In this document: positions 36,925 to 45,215 of the stretch, piece by piece
Numbering within the stretch: position 1 is the first letter of the stretch
Layout: each line of letters begins with the position of its first letter
Assembly (NCBI GenBank): GCA_023428295.1
Contig: JAEYYV010000056.1
Coordinates: 26,642-90,641 of the forward strand
From: Pseudomonadota bacterium
GTDB lineage: Bacteria > Myxococcota_A > Polyangia > Haliangiales > Haliangiaceae
Length of the DNA stretch: 64,000 nt
Direction: 5' to 3'
Program-made: the position numbers and the translations under genes
The notes under the pieces: model-generated
Databases searched by the model: none
What the model saw: only the letters and a program-made list of their open reading frames with translations
Told to the model about the DNA's origin: nothing

Positions 36925-37455
36925 TCAGTCTACGCCAAGCAAGCCGGCGACCATGAGCTCGACGGTGGAACCGAGTGTTCCCTCGACGACGACGGTGAAT
37001 GTCTGGCCCGCGTCGCGTTGAAGGAACCTCGGGCCGGTGACCATGCCGCATTGGAGCTCGGCGCCCCCGCAGCAGCCGTCGAGGACGTAGATCGTGGAGA
37101 ACGGGTTCGACGTGACCGCTTGAAACTGGAAGTTCGCGCGGTTGGTCGGCGTGACGACAAAGATGGCTTCGGGCGTGTTTCCGCCCGCGCTGCACAGCGT
37201 GCTGGCGAGGTCGTGCGGCGTGGTGATCTGCGTGCTCTGGCTCGTGACGATGCCGAAGCTCGCCATCATCGTTTGGTCCGGACAGCTCGCGATCGCCGGG
37301 GTCGTGCAGGTGCCGGATGACGCGTCGGAGGGTTGGGAACCCGGAGCATCGACCGCAACGCCGGCGTCGGCGTCACCAGTGCCATCGCCGCGCGGCTCGA
37401 AGTTCACGCGTCCACACGCGCAAACGGCGAGCGTCGCGATCACCCCGATGCGCAC
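36925..37455 (-). CDS. Small lipoprotein with Asp/Gly-rich linker
   Basis: A 176-residue lipoprotein with GTG start and lipobox AVCAC, then a linker of acidic and Ser/Pro residues (DGTGDADAGVAVDAPGSQPSDASSG) typical of Myxococcota surface lipoproteins. The rest is a beta-rich domain with five Cys (TCTTPAIASC, STLCSAGG, GCCGGAELQC) and a repeated TF/TVVVEGTLGSTVELMV strand pattern. No family is recognised. It is probably co-transcribed with the permease gene downstream. Confidence 0.74.
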   Translation of the reverse strand: MRIGVIATLAVCACGRVNFEPRGDGTGDADAGVAVDAPGSQPSDASSGTCTTPAIASCPDQTMMASFGIVTSQSTQITTPHDLASTLCSAGGNTPEAIFVVTPTNRANFQFQAVTSNPFSTIYVLDGCCGGAELQCGMVTGPRFLQRDAGQTFTVVVEGTLGSTVELMVAGLLGVD

Positions 37456-37524
37456 GCGCTCATCCTACGTGGTCCTCGATCGGGTACCAAGCGAACCGCA
37501 GCGGCAGGCGCTACCATGTGCGTC

Positions 37525-38787
37525 ATGAGTCGGCGCGCTGCGCTCGTCGTCGCCCTCGCGAGCGCGTGTGCTCCGTCGACGCCCGCGAGCGGGCCCGAGT
37601 ATGCGGTGGTGCCTGGACCGGGCGCGGGCGAGAGCATCCTCGCGGTGCCCGAGCCGCTCGTGCAGAGCTCGCTCGTCGTGCGCGACGTGCAGGGGCTGTA
37701 TCTGTTCGAGGACGAACAGCTCGAGGCGGCGAACATCATCGCGAGGTGGGCGAAGAAGACGAACTTGACGATCGAGCCGCCGGCGCGGACACGCGAGATC
37801 CTGTGGCGGGCAGCGAATGGACAGGACGCGAACACGGGCAAGGCCTGCGGCGGCCCATTGTGGGCGTTGTCGGCGCTCGAGCGGTGGCACGAGGAGATCC
37901 ACGCGGACGGCAGGCTCGTCGCACAGGTGGCGTGCTTGCCCGAGTGCGTGTTGCTCGTGACGGCGTCCGAAGGTGTCGATGCGGCGTCGCGCGATGCGGG
38001 GAGAACAGCGCTGTGGACCGCGCCCTACGATCCGTCGCAGCCGTGGCGCACGGAGCTCGCGAAGCGGCTCGGCGAGCTGGCGCCCAAGGACATCGCGCCG
38101 GACGCGGCGGCGACCACGCCGGGAGCGAAGCCGCGACCGCCGGTGGTAGATGTCGCGTTCGCGCGCGCCGACGAGGAGGCGTTGCCGCCGGCGATCGCGA
38201 CGCCGGTGGAGTCCTGCTTGGGCGACGTCGGCGCGATCGGCGTGGTGCTCGAGACCGACGAGCGCGGCGCGATCACGCGGTGCGAGAACTACGCGCAGCG
38301 CATCGTCGCGAACGGTCACGTCGCGAGCTGTGCGTGCAAGGCGCTGGGCGCTGCGGTGATCGGTGGCGGAGCGCGGCGGCTCACGTCGACGATCTCTGCA
38401 GCCAGAGCGCCCACCGTGACGAGGGCAGGACGCACTCTCGACGCGCATCTGCGTCCCACGCTCAAACGCGATGCGGGGAGCGGGGCGTACCTGCCGGTGG
38501 TCACGCATCGCAGCGTGCGCGAGTGGGAGCCGCCGATGCCGTGGACGGTCGCAGCGTGCTTCGCGGATCTGGCGGTCGATGCGCCGGCGATCGAGGCGCG
38601 CGTGAGGATCGTGATCGATGGCGCGACCGCGAAGGCATCGCTCGGCGACGTGCAGCTCGCGACGGGCATGATCACGCAAGCGCAGCAGACATGCCTCGGC
38701 GACGCGATCGCGCGCGCGACGAAGGTGCCGTGTCCCGCGCCGGGAACGCACGCGGTGTCGGCCGAGCTCGTCGTGCGACAACGCTAG
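37525..38787 (+). CDS. Lipoprotein of unknown function
   Basis: A 420-residue lipoprotein; the ATG at 37525 gives MSRRAALVVALASAC with a good lipobox, while the ATG at 37516 adds three residues. Two similar blocks near 230-290 and 350-415 (VESCLGDVGAIGVVLETDERGAIT; ACFADLAVDAPAIEARVRIVIDGATAKASLGD) look like divergent copies of one domain, each with a Cys near the start and one near the end (CACKALGAAV; TCLGDAIARATKVPC). This layout is reminiscent of AgmX/PglI-type C-terminal domains. It is convergent with phaC, 18 bases apart. Confidence 0.72.
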   Translation: MSRRAALVVALASACAPSTPASGPEYAVVPGPGAGESILAVPEPLVQSSLVVRDVQGLYLFEDEQLEAANIIARWAKKTNLTIEPPARTREILWRAANGQDANTGKACGGPLWALSALERWHEEIHADGRLVAQVACLPECVLLVTASEGVDAASRDAGRTALWTAPYDPSQPWRTELAKRLGELAPKDIAPDAAATTPGAKPRPPVVDVAFARADEEALPPAIATPVESCLGDVGAIGVVLETDERGAITRCENYAQRIVANGHVASCACKALGAAVIGGGARRLTSTISAARAPTVTRAGRTLDAHLRPTLKRDAGSGAYLPVVTHRSVREWEPPMPWTVAACFADLAVDAPAIEARVRIVIDGATAKASLGDVQLATGMITQAQQTCLGDAIARATKVPCPAPGTHAVSAELVVRQR

Positions 38788-38805
38788 CGAGTCACGCGGT
38801 GATCG

Positions 38806-39843
38806 TTAGTCGCGCTGCGACCAGAACGTGGACATCGCGGGCCACAGCTTCTGCGACGCCTTGCGCGAGACGACGGCGCCGACGTGGCCGCCGCGATCGA
38901 CGAGGATCTGCTTGTCGCGTCCACCGCAGTGATCGATCAGCGGCTTCGCGCTCGGGACCGGCACGATGTTGTCGTCGGTGAACGCGATCGCGAGCACGGG
39001 ACACGTGATCGACGAGAGCGGGGCAGGGCGGCCGAGCAGCGTGAACGTGCCCGCGACGAGCTTGTTGCCGCGATACAGCTCCTCGATGTAGCGCGCGTAG
39101 CACTCGCCGGGGAACGAGACGTTGTCGTTGCCCCACTGCTCGGTGGCGAGGAAGCCGTCGAGGAACTCGTCGTCCCACGCGCGATCGAGGACGGTGACCG
39201 CCTTCGCGGCGCGCAGCGTGGGGCGCAGCATGTTGAACGACGCCTGCATGAGCTGCCACGGCACGTTGCCGAACGCGTCGATGATCGCGCGCACGTCGAA
39301 GGTCGGCGTGCGAGTCCACGTGGACATGATGCCCGCGTGCTCGAAATCGACCGGCGCCGCGAGCGCGAGCAGCGACTTGACCTGCTCGGGAAACGCCGCC
39401 GTGTACGACGCGGCGATCGTGCCACCGAGGCAGTAGCCGAGGAGATGGACGCGCGCGGTGTTCGAGAGTCGCGCCGCGGTGCGGACGGCGCGGCCCACAT
39501 AGCGACCTGCGATGTCGTCCCACGTGAGAAAGCGATCCTCGACGCCGGGCGTGCCCCAGTCGATGCAGTACACCTCGTGCCCCTGCGCGACGAGCCACTC
39601 GACGAGCGATCGCTCGGGCGCGAGATCGAGCACGTACCAGCGATTGATGAGCGACGGCACCATCACGACAGGCGTCGCGAAGCGCCGGACACTGGGCGTG
39701 AAGCGAAGGAGCCGCCACTTGTTCTCGCTCCACACCACGCTGTGCGGCGTTTGCCCCACCGTCGCCGTGAACCCGCGCGTCGTCTGGCGCTTCCACAGTG
39801 CGCCGAGCGACGCGAGCGGTCCGCGCTTCTCGGGCGGCATCAT
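38806..39843 (-). CDS. phaC: Polyhydroxyalkanoate synthase, class III/IV size (PhaC 1)
   Basis: A 345-residue PHA synthase that polymerises (R)-hydroxyacyl-CoA into storage polyester on granules. It has the lipase-like box GYCLGG with catalytic C138, Asp in FTDDNIVPV and His in RGGHVGAVV, plus the family signature MVPSLINRWYVLDL near 60-75. The length fits class III/IV catalytic subunits (about 350), which need a partner subunit; a PhaE-like gene lies two genes upstream in the same operon. The start overlaps the acyl-CoA ligase stop by ATGA (second ATG at 39840). Confidence 0.93.
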   Translation of the reverse strand: MMPPEKRGPLASLGALWKRQTTRGFTATVGQTPHSVVWSENKWRLLRFTPSVRRFATPVVMVPSLINRWYVLDLAPERSLVEWLVAQGHEVYCIDWGTPGVEDRFLTWDDIAGRYVGRAVRTAARLSNTARVHLLGYCLGGTIAASYTAAFPEQVKSLLALAAPVDFEHAGIMSTWTRTPTFDVRAIIDAFGNVPWQLMQASFNMLRPTLRAAKAVTVLDRAWDDEFLDGFLATEQWGNDNVSFPGECYARYIEELYRGNKLVAGTFTLLGRPAPLSSITCPVLAIAFTDDNIVPVPSAKPLIDHCGGRDKQILVDRGGHVGAVVSRKASQKLWPAMSTFWSQRD

Positions 39844-41495
39844 GCCCCCGACGGCATGGTGTAGAGGGCCTCGAAGCGATCGCGAAGTCGCTCGTAGACC
39901 GCCTTGCGGCGCAACTTGAGCGACGACGTGAGAAGGCCATTGTCGACGGTGAGCGGCAGCTCGGCGATGAAGTGACGCTTGATGCTCTCGTAGCGCGCGA
40001 GCTCCGCGTTGATCTGCTCGAGACGTGCGGACACGGCGCGCTGCCGATCATCGAGCGAATCGGCGAGCGCATCCGGGCGCACCCACACGGCGGCGACGAG
40101 ATACGGGCGCGCATCGCCGTAGACCACGACGCGCTCGATCACCGGATCGTCGACGAACTTCGCTTCGATGTTCGCGGGCGGGATGTTCTTTCCACCCGCG
40201 GTGACGAGGATGTCCTTCTTGCGATCGATGATCTGCAGGAAGCCATCCTCGGTGAAGCGGCCGACATCGCCGGTGCGGAACCAACCGTCCTCGGTGAACG
40301 CGGCGGCGGTGGCGCCCGGATCCTTGAAGTAGCCGCCGAACACGCTCTCGCCACGCGCCAAGATCTCGCCGTCGGCGTCGAGCTTCACCTCCACGGACGG
40401 CACTACTTTGCCGACGGTGTCGAAGCGAAACGCGTCGGCGCGATTGAGCGTCAGCGTCGGTGAGGTCTCGGTCAGGCCATAGCCTTCGATCACCAGCACG
40501 CCCGCCGAGTGGAGAAGCTCTTTGATCTCCACCTTGAGCCCCGCGCCGCCCGAGAGGCAAAACGCGAGGCGGCCACCGGTCACGCGGCGCAGCGCTTCCG
40601 TGCGGGCTTGGGCCGTGTCCGGCCCCGCTTGCATCGCGCGCGCGATCTTCTCCCAGTACGCGGGCACGCTGAAGAACACCTGCGGCGCCACCTCGGGCAA
40701 GACGTCGAGCACCTCGGACGGCGACGACAGATACGTCTCCCAGCCGAGCGCGTTGCCGACGCACAGCTCGCCGAAACCGAAGATGTGGCTCATGGGCAGC
40801 CACAACAGATCGCGATAGCCCTCCTCGAGGAGCGGCGCGTTGCACACGAGCCAGTCGCGACCGTTGACGCCGACGTTGCGATGCGTGAGCGGAACGCCTT
40901 TCGGATTGCCCGACGTGCCACTCGTGTAGAGCATCTGCGCGGGTGCATCGAGCTCGAGCGCACCGAGGCGCGCATCGACGAGCGTGGGCGCCGCGGCATC
41001 GCGCGCGCTCGCGTCGCGAACGGATCCATGGTTGGTGATCGGCGCATCGGGCGACCACGACGCGCCCTCGAGCGGGACCACGTCGATCGCACGCGTCAGG
41101 TGCGCGCGCGCTCTCTCCATGCGCGAGAGGCACGACGTGCCCGCGACGAACACGAACTTCGCCTCGCAGTGATCGAGGATGTACGCCACTTGCTCGGGCG
41201 TGCTCGCCGGATAGATCGGCACGAACACCGCGCCTGCCGTTTGAACGCCGAGCGCGACGGACGCCCACGCGACCGAGCTGTCGCCGTAGATCGCGATGCG
41301 ATCGCCGGGCTCGATCTCGTGCTCGACGAGCCAGCGAGCGACGCCGCGGATCTGCGCGGCGAACTGCCCCCACGTGACGGGCTCCCACGCCGCACCCTTG
41401 CGGACCTGAAAGCGCACGCGATGTCGATGTGTCGACAGACGGTCGAACACCGCGCGTGGGGCAGGCTTCACCTCGAGGAGCGGCGTCACGTCCAT
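39840..41495 (-). CDS. Long-chain acyl-CoA ligase (FadD15-type AMP-forming)
   Basis: A 551-residue adenylate-forming ligase activating a fatty or hydroxy acid to its CoA thioester. The P-loop-like motif YTSGTSGNPKG is near 185-196, then IEGYGLTETSP, FRTGDVGRFTEDGFLQIIDRKKDILVTAGGKN near 435-470 and the C-terminal Lys region. Its placement immediately before phaC and after the PhaE-like gene suggests it supplies acyl-CoA for polymer synthesis from free acids. The start lies 2 bases after the PhaE-like stop. Substrate chain length is not shown by the sequence. Confidence 0.9.
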   Translation of the reverse strand: MDVTPLLEVKPAPRAVFDRLSTHRHRVRFQVRKGAAWEPVTWGQFAAQIRGVARWLVEHEIEPGDRIAIYGDSSVAWASVALGVQTAGAVFVPIYPASTPEQVAYILDHCEAKFVFVAGTSCLSRMERARAHLTRAIDVVPLEGASWSPDAPITNHGSVRDASARDAAAPTLVDARLGALELDAPAQMLYTSGTSGNPKGVPLTHRNVGVNGRDWLVCNAPLLEEGYRDLLWLPMSHIFGFGELCVGNALGWETYLSSPSEVLDVLPEVAPQVFFSVPAYWEKIARAMQAGPDTAQARTEALRRVTGGRLAFCLSGGAGLKVEIKELLHSAGVLVIEGYGLTETSPTLTLNRADAFRFDTVGKVVPSVEVKLDADGEILARGESVFGGYFKDPGATAAAFTEDGWFRTGDVGRFTEDGFLQIIDRKKDILVTAGGKNIPPANIEAKFVDDPVIERVVVYGDARPYLVAAVWVRPDALADSLDDRQRAVSARLEQINAELARYESIKRHFIAELPLTVDNGLLTSSLKLRRKAVYERLRDRFEALYTMPSGA

Positions 41496-41497
41496 GG

Positions 41498-41806
41498 CTA
41501 CACCTTCGTCGCCTGCGTTGCGTTGCGAGCGCGCTCGATCGCGAGCTGCTCCTCGAGGTCGTACAGCCGGCTCTCGAGCTGGTTCAGCTTGTGGAGCGAG
41601 CGCTCCTGATCACGGCGCGTCGGCAGGCCGATCGTCGACCACCACGACGACATCACCTTGTCGGTGGCCGACTTCGTCTTCATGAACGCGGTGAGCACCG
41701 CACCCGCAGATCCGAGGACCTCCGGGTTCGACATCACCTTCTCCATGAATTGCGAGGTCGCTTGCTCCCACGCGTTGAACCCTTGCTTCCACATGTCCCA
41801 GATCAT
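41498..41806 (-). CDS. PhaE-like PHA synthase subunit / phasin-like small protein
   Basis: A 102-residue helical protein: an amphipathic Trp-rich N-terminal half (MIWDMWKQGFNAWEQATSQF) and a C-terminal coiled coil (LPTRRDQERSLHKLNQLESR, then LYDLEEQLAIE). The LPTRRD...LH.LN.LE pattern matches the C-terminal region of PhaE, the partner subunit of class III synthases, but the protein is far shorter than PhaE (about 350). A good Shine-Dalgarno AGGAG lies 7 bases before the ATG, which overlaps the upstream lipoprotein stop by ATGA. It probably activates or tethers the synthase encoded downstream. Confidence 0.75.
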   Translation of the reverse strand: MIWDMWKQGFNAWEQATSQFMEKVMSNPEVLGSAGAVLTAFMKTKSATDKVMSSWWSTIGLPTRRDQERSLHKLNQLESRLYDLEEQLAIERARNATQATKV

Positions 41807-42600
41807 GGTGTGACTCCTAGTGCGAAACGCCTGAGATAGGCAGCGGTCGTGAACTCTGCGCTCGGCTCGTCGGTGCGGCTCTCCACCCGCGCGACCTCGC
41901 CGAAGCATTCGAACAAGAAGATGATGTTGCGGCGCGTGACCACCGGCGTTCCCGTCGACGGCGTGCGCGAGGCAAACGTGCGCACGCGCATCGCGGGCGA
42001 GAAGCGAACGTACGGAACATCGATGCGCCCGTCGCCGGTGATCTCGACGCTGACCGTGTCCGTGCCGACGAACGGCAAACCGTTGACCACGCCGTCGGTG
42101 ATCGCGCCCGTGGCCTCGAACGCGTCCCCGTCCTCGATCGGAAAGCGAAGCACGGGGAGCGGCTGCGCGTAGCGGATCAGGGTCTTGCCGGCGGCGGGCG
42201 CTTCCTCGCGCGAGGCGGTGCCGTGCAGCCACAGGCCCTGCGCGTCTTGGTGATAGATGCCGTCGAGGCCGCTGCCCGCGTCCACCACGAACTGCGCGCT
42301 CGCGAACTCGGGCGCGTACCACTGGCTCTTGATCTTCGTCGGGCCGAGCTCGATCACCACGTCGTCGGCGTACTCCTCCGAGAGATCCCACGCGGTGCCG
42401 CTCGTGGCGACGGTGCGCGTCACGCCAGCAGGCGACGCGTAGTACGTTGCCGTGGCGCCGAACGCGATCGGGAGCTCGTCCTCGGTGATCACGCCGTCGC
42501 GATTCGGAACGCAGCTCGGTAGCTCGAGCGCGGGCTCGGGCTGCGGCGTTTGATTCACGCCGCACGCCGATGCGAACACGATGAACGCGAGCGCTCTCAT
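41803..42600 (-). CDS. Lipoprotein, paralogue of the 45212-46114 lipoprotein
   Basis: A 265-residue lipoprotein (MRALAFIVFASAC lipobox). After the Cys it reads LPSCVPNRDGVITEDELPIAFG, then beta-rich sequence with WDLSEEYADD, YAPEFASAQFVVD, LPVLRFPIEDGDAF and the C-terminal IIFLFECFGEVARVES. The same landmarks occur in the same order in the first gene of the operon, so the two are paralogues. No family is recognised. It begins one base inside the stop of the hydrolase-barrel gene and overlaps the PhaE-like start. Confidence 0.8.
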   Translation of the reverse strand: MRALAFIVFASACGVNQTPQPEPALELPSCVPNRDGVITEDELPIAFGATATYYASPAGVTRTVATSGTAWDLSEEYADDVVIELGPTKIKSQWYAPEFASAQFVVDAGSGLDGIYHQDAQGLWLHGTASREEAPAAGKTLIRYAQPLPVLRFPIEDGDAFEATGAITDGVVNGLPFVGTDTVSVEITGDGRIDVPYVRFSPAMRVRTFASRTPSTGTPVVTRRNIIFLFECFGEVARVESRTDEPSAEFTTAAYLRRFALGVTP

Positions 42601-45215
42601 CAGAACACAAACCACAGCCGCGCGCGCACCGCGTACGCCGGCTTGGCCTCCAGCATGGTGTTGTCGAACGCCGCGCCCGGCAGGAACACGGCCGGCGTGA
42701 TCGCCGCGGCGAACCCTTCGCTCGTCGCGTAGCGCAGCTCGGGATCGAGCTCGATGCCGAGAGCGCTCTCGCCAGACGGCGTCGACGTCTTCTCGACCGC
42801 CCAGCTCGCGATCAGCGCCGCGCTCGCTTCGAGGCGACCCCTGCCGACCTTCATCAGCGTGGTGCTCGCGCTGGGCCGCACGTAGATCGCGTCGGTGACG
42901 GTGCCGATGATCTCGCGGAACAGGATCTGATCGATCCGGTAGTCCGGGTGAAAGCGGAAGTTGTCGACGGTGCGATCGCGCGGAACGTTGGCCTGCGGTC
43001 CATCGAACGCGCCTGATGTGGGCGCTGCCTCGCCGAGCTGGGGAAACGCACCGAAGCCAGGAGCGTCGTCGCCGCTCGCGAAGCCAGCCTTCACGCCGAG
43101 CGCGCCCCACGCGTTGCGCAGCTCGAGCTCGGTCGCCGCGCCGAGCTGTCGCGACGACACGGGCACCATGATCTCGGTGCCGGGAATCAGCGACGGCTGC
43201 TCGATGTCCGCGCGTGCGTGCGCGATCTCCGCCTCGAAGCGAAAGCCGCGCCGCGTGATGCGCAACCAGCCGCCCGCGGTGAGCGCACTGAACCCGCGCG
43301 CGACGAGATCGTTGCTCGTGAACGTCTCGACGGGCGCGGCCGTCGGCAAGTAGCTCGCGGGCACGTCCCTGTCCTGCGAGCGGAGCGCGACGTACGCGCC
43401 GTACTCGACGCTCGTGCGCCCTGCCTCCGCACGACGCGCGAGCGCCGCCGGCGAGTGCATCTTCAACAGCGCGAGCGTGAGGCCGCTCGCGGCGTCCGTG
43501 GTCTCGAGCGCGATCGGATGTCCGCCATCGCGCGATCGCGTGAACGGGCCGCGCGCCGCGACATCCCACGCGAGCGCGAGGAAGTGCCCCGCGATCGGGG
43601 ACACGAACGCGATGCGATCCGCCGCGTCGCCCTTGTCGCAATCATCGCAATCGCCGCCGTTGGCCGTGATGCCCAGGCCGAAGTGCGCGCCCATGCGTCC
43701 CGCCGCCAGCACGCCGAACGGCGTGAGCACCTCGCCCCACGCGCGCTTCACGACGACAACGCTCGGACGCTGTCCGGGGCTCGTCGCGGGCGAGCCGTTC
43801 GCGAGATCCGGTTGTCCACCGAGCGCGACGTTGTCGAGCCAATCGATGCGCGCTTTGACGGCGACGCCGACGCCCGGTGCGTACAGGGCGACGTCCGTGC
43901 GTGCTCGAAGATCCGAGGTGTCGATCCTCTGCCCGCCGCCGAGTGGCACGGGATAGAGAGGCTGACCGCGCGCGTCGAGGCCGCGGTCGAGATCGAGGTT
44001 GAACAGGCTCTGCTCGCGCAGGCGGAAGCTGCCGTGGATGGTGGCGCCACCTCTCTCGCGTGGTGCTGCATAGCGGCGCGGCGTGAGCTCGGCGCCGAGC
44101 GCGGCGAGATCCGCACCGACGGGGAGCTCCCACTCGCTCGCTGCGGAGCGCGCGGGCTCGCTCGCGATGATCGCCGCTTCGACAGCAGCGTCGAGCTCGT
44201 CGTCGCCGCCCGTGCCGCCCGCACCGCCACCACTACCGCCGCCACCGCCGCCACCACCGCCACTACCGCTGCTGTCGTCGGGCGACGGAGTCGGTTCCGC
44301 GGGGACAGGCGGTGTCTCTTCGCGCGCGCGATCGGCAGCGAGGAACAGCGCGAGCGCGCGCGTCGACGGGTTGTGCGCTTCGACCATCGGGATGTGTCCG
44401 CAGCGCGGGAAGCGCACGAGGCGCGCGTTCGGCAGCTCGTTGACCAAGCGCTCACCGAACTGGATCGGCGTGACCTCGTCGTTCTCGCCCCAGAGGAGCA
44501 GCACGGGGCGCGCGAAGCCCCGCAGCTTCGTGTGGAGCTCCGCGAACTGATGCTTGCGCGCGACGGCGAGCGCGGCGGCGACGGTGCCTTCGCGCGACAG
44601 CTCGTCCTCGACGCGCTCGACGCGCTCCTGCGTTACCCAGCGCTCGTCGTAGTACGCGAGCGGGGCGCGATCCTCGATGCGCTGGCGATAGAACAGCGAG
44701 AACAGCGCCTCGCCGATGCCGGGCTTCTCGGCCCAGCGGAAGAACGAGGGCACTTGCTCGTCGTAGACGTAGGCCGCGTAGAGCGCGACGCGACGAACGC
44801 GCGCGGGCGCCGCGACCGCCATGGACAGCGCGACGGAGCTGCCCCACGAGTGACCGACGATCGCGACGTCGCCGACGCCCAAGCGATCGAGTGCGCGCCA
44901 CACGAGCTGCGCTTGCGCGGCGGGCGAGTAGTCACCGTCGGGGCGCGACGTCCAGCCGAAGCCCTTGAGGTCGACGGCGATCACGCGATGATGAACGGCG
45001 AGCGCGGGAATGACGGGCGCCCAGTGATCGGCCGACGCGCCGTAGCCATGAATCAACACGACGGTGGGGCCGGTTCCTGCTTCGCGGTAGCGCACGGAGA
45101 CGCCATCCACGTCGACGAACGTCGCGTCGGCGGGCGCACCGGGAAGGCGACCGGCGTGAAACGACGCGCATCCCGCGACGAGCGCCGCGAGGAGCACAAC
45201 CGAGCGCGCGATCAC
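42600..45215 (-). CDS. Lipoprotein alpha/beta-hydrolase fused to a predicted outer-membrane beta-barrel
   Basis: An 871-residue two-part protein. The GTG start gives lipobox LVAGC. Residues 30-300 form a complete alpha/beta-hydrolase: HGYGASADHW oxyanion region, nucleophile elbow GHSWGSS near 125, Asp in WGENDEV and His in CGHIPMVEAH. A Gly/Ser/Pro linker (about 310-345) leads to a beta-rich C-terminal part of about 500 residues with NGGDCDDCDKGDAADRIAF near 525, resembling the uncharacterised Myxococcota TIGR04551-type family, ending ARLWFVF with the terminal Phe usual for outer-membrane barrels. Cell-surface ester hydrolysis coupled to its own pore is a plausible reading. The start overlaps the preceding stop (GTGA). 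Confidence 0.8.
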   Translation of the reverse strand: MIARSVVLLAALVAGCASFHAGRLPGAPADATFVDVDGVSVRYREAGTGPTVVLIHGYGASADHWAPVIPALAVHHRVIAVDLKGFGWTSRPDGDYSPAAQAQLVWRALDRLGVGDVAIVGHSWGSSVALSMAVAAPARVRRVALYAAYVYDEQVPSFFRWAEKPGIGEALFSLFYRQRIEDRAPLAYYDERWVTQERVERVEDELSREGTVAAALAVARKHQFAELHTKLRGFARPVLLLWGENDEVTPIQFGERLVNELPNARLVRFPRCGHIPMVEAHNPSTRALALFLAADRAREETPPVPAEPTPSPDDSSGSGGGGGGGGGSGGGAGGTGGDDELDAAVEAAIIASEPARSAASEWELPVGADLAALGAELTPRRYAAPRERGGATIHGSFRLREQSLFNLDLDRGLDARGQPLYPVPLGGGQRIDTSDLRARTDVALYAPGVGVAVKARIDWLDNVALGGQPDLANGSPATSPGQRPSVVVVKRAWGEVLTPFGVLAAGRMGAHFGLGITANGGDCDDCDKGDAADRIAFVSPIAGHFLALAWDVAARGPFTRSRDGGHPIALETTDAASGLTLALLKMHSPAALARRAEAGRTSVEYGAYVALRSQDRDVPASYLPTAAPVETFTSNDLVARGFSALTAGGWLRITRRGFRFEAEIAHARADIEQPSLIPGTEIMVPVSSRQLGAATELELRNAWGALGVKAGFASGDDAPGFGAFPQLGEAAPTSGAFDGPQANVPRDRTVDNFRFHPDYRIDQILFREIIGTVTDAIYVRPSASTTLMKVGRGRLEASAALIASWAVEKTSTPSGESALGIELDPELRYATSEGFAAAITPAVFLPGAAFDNTMLEAKPAYAVRARLWFVF

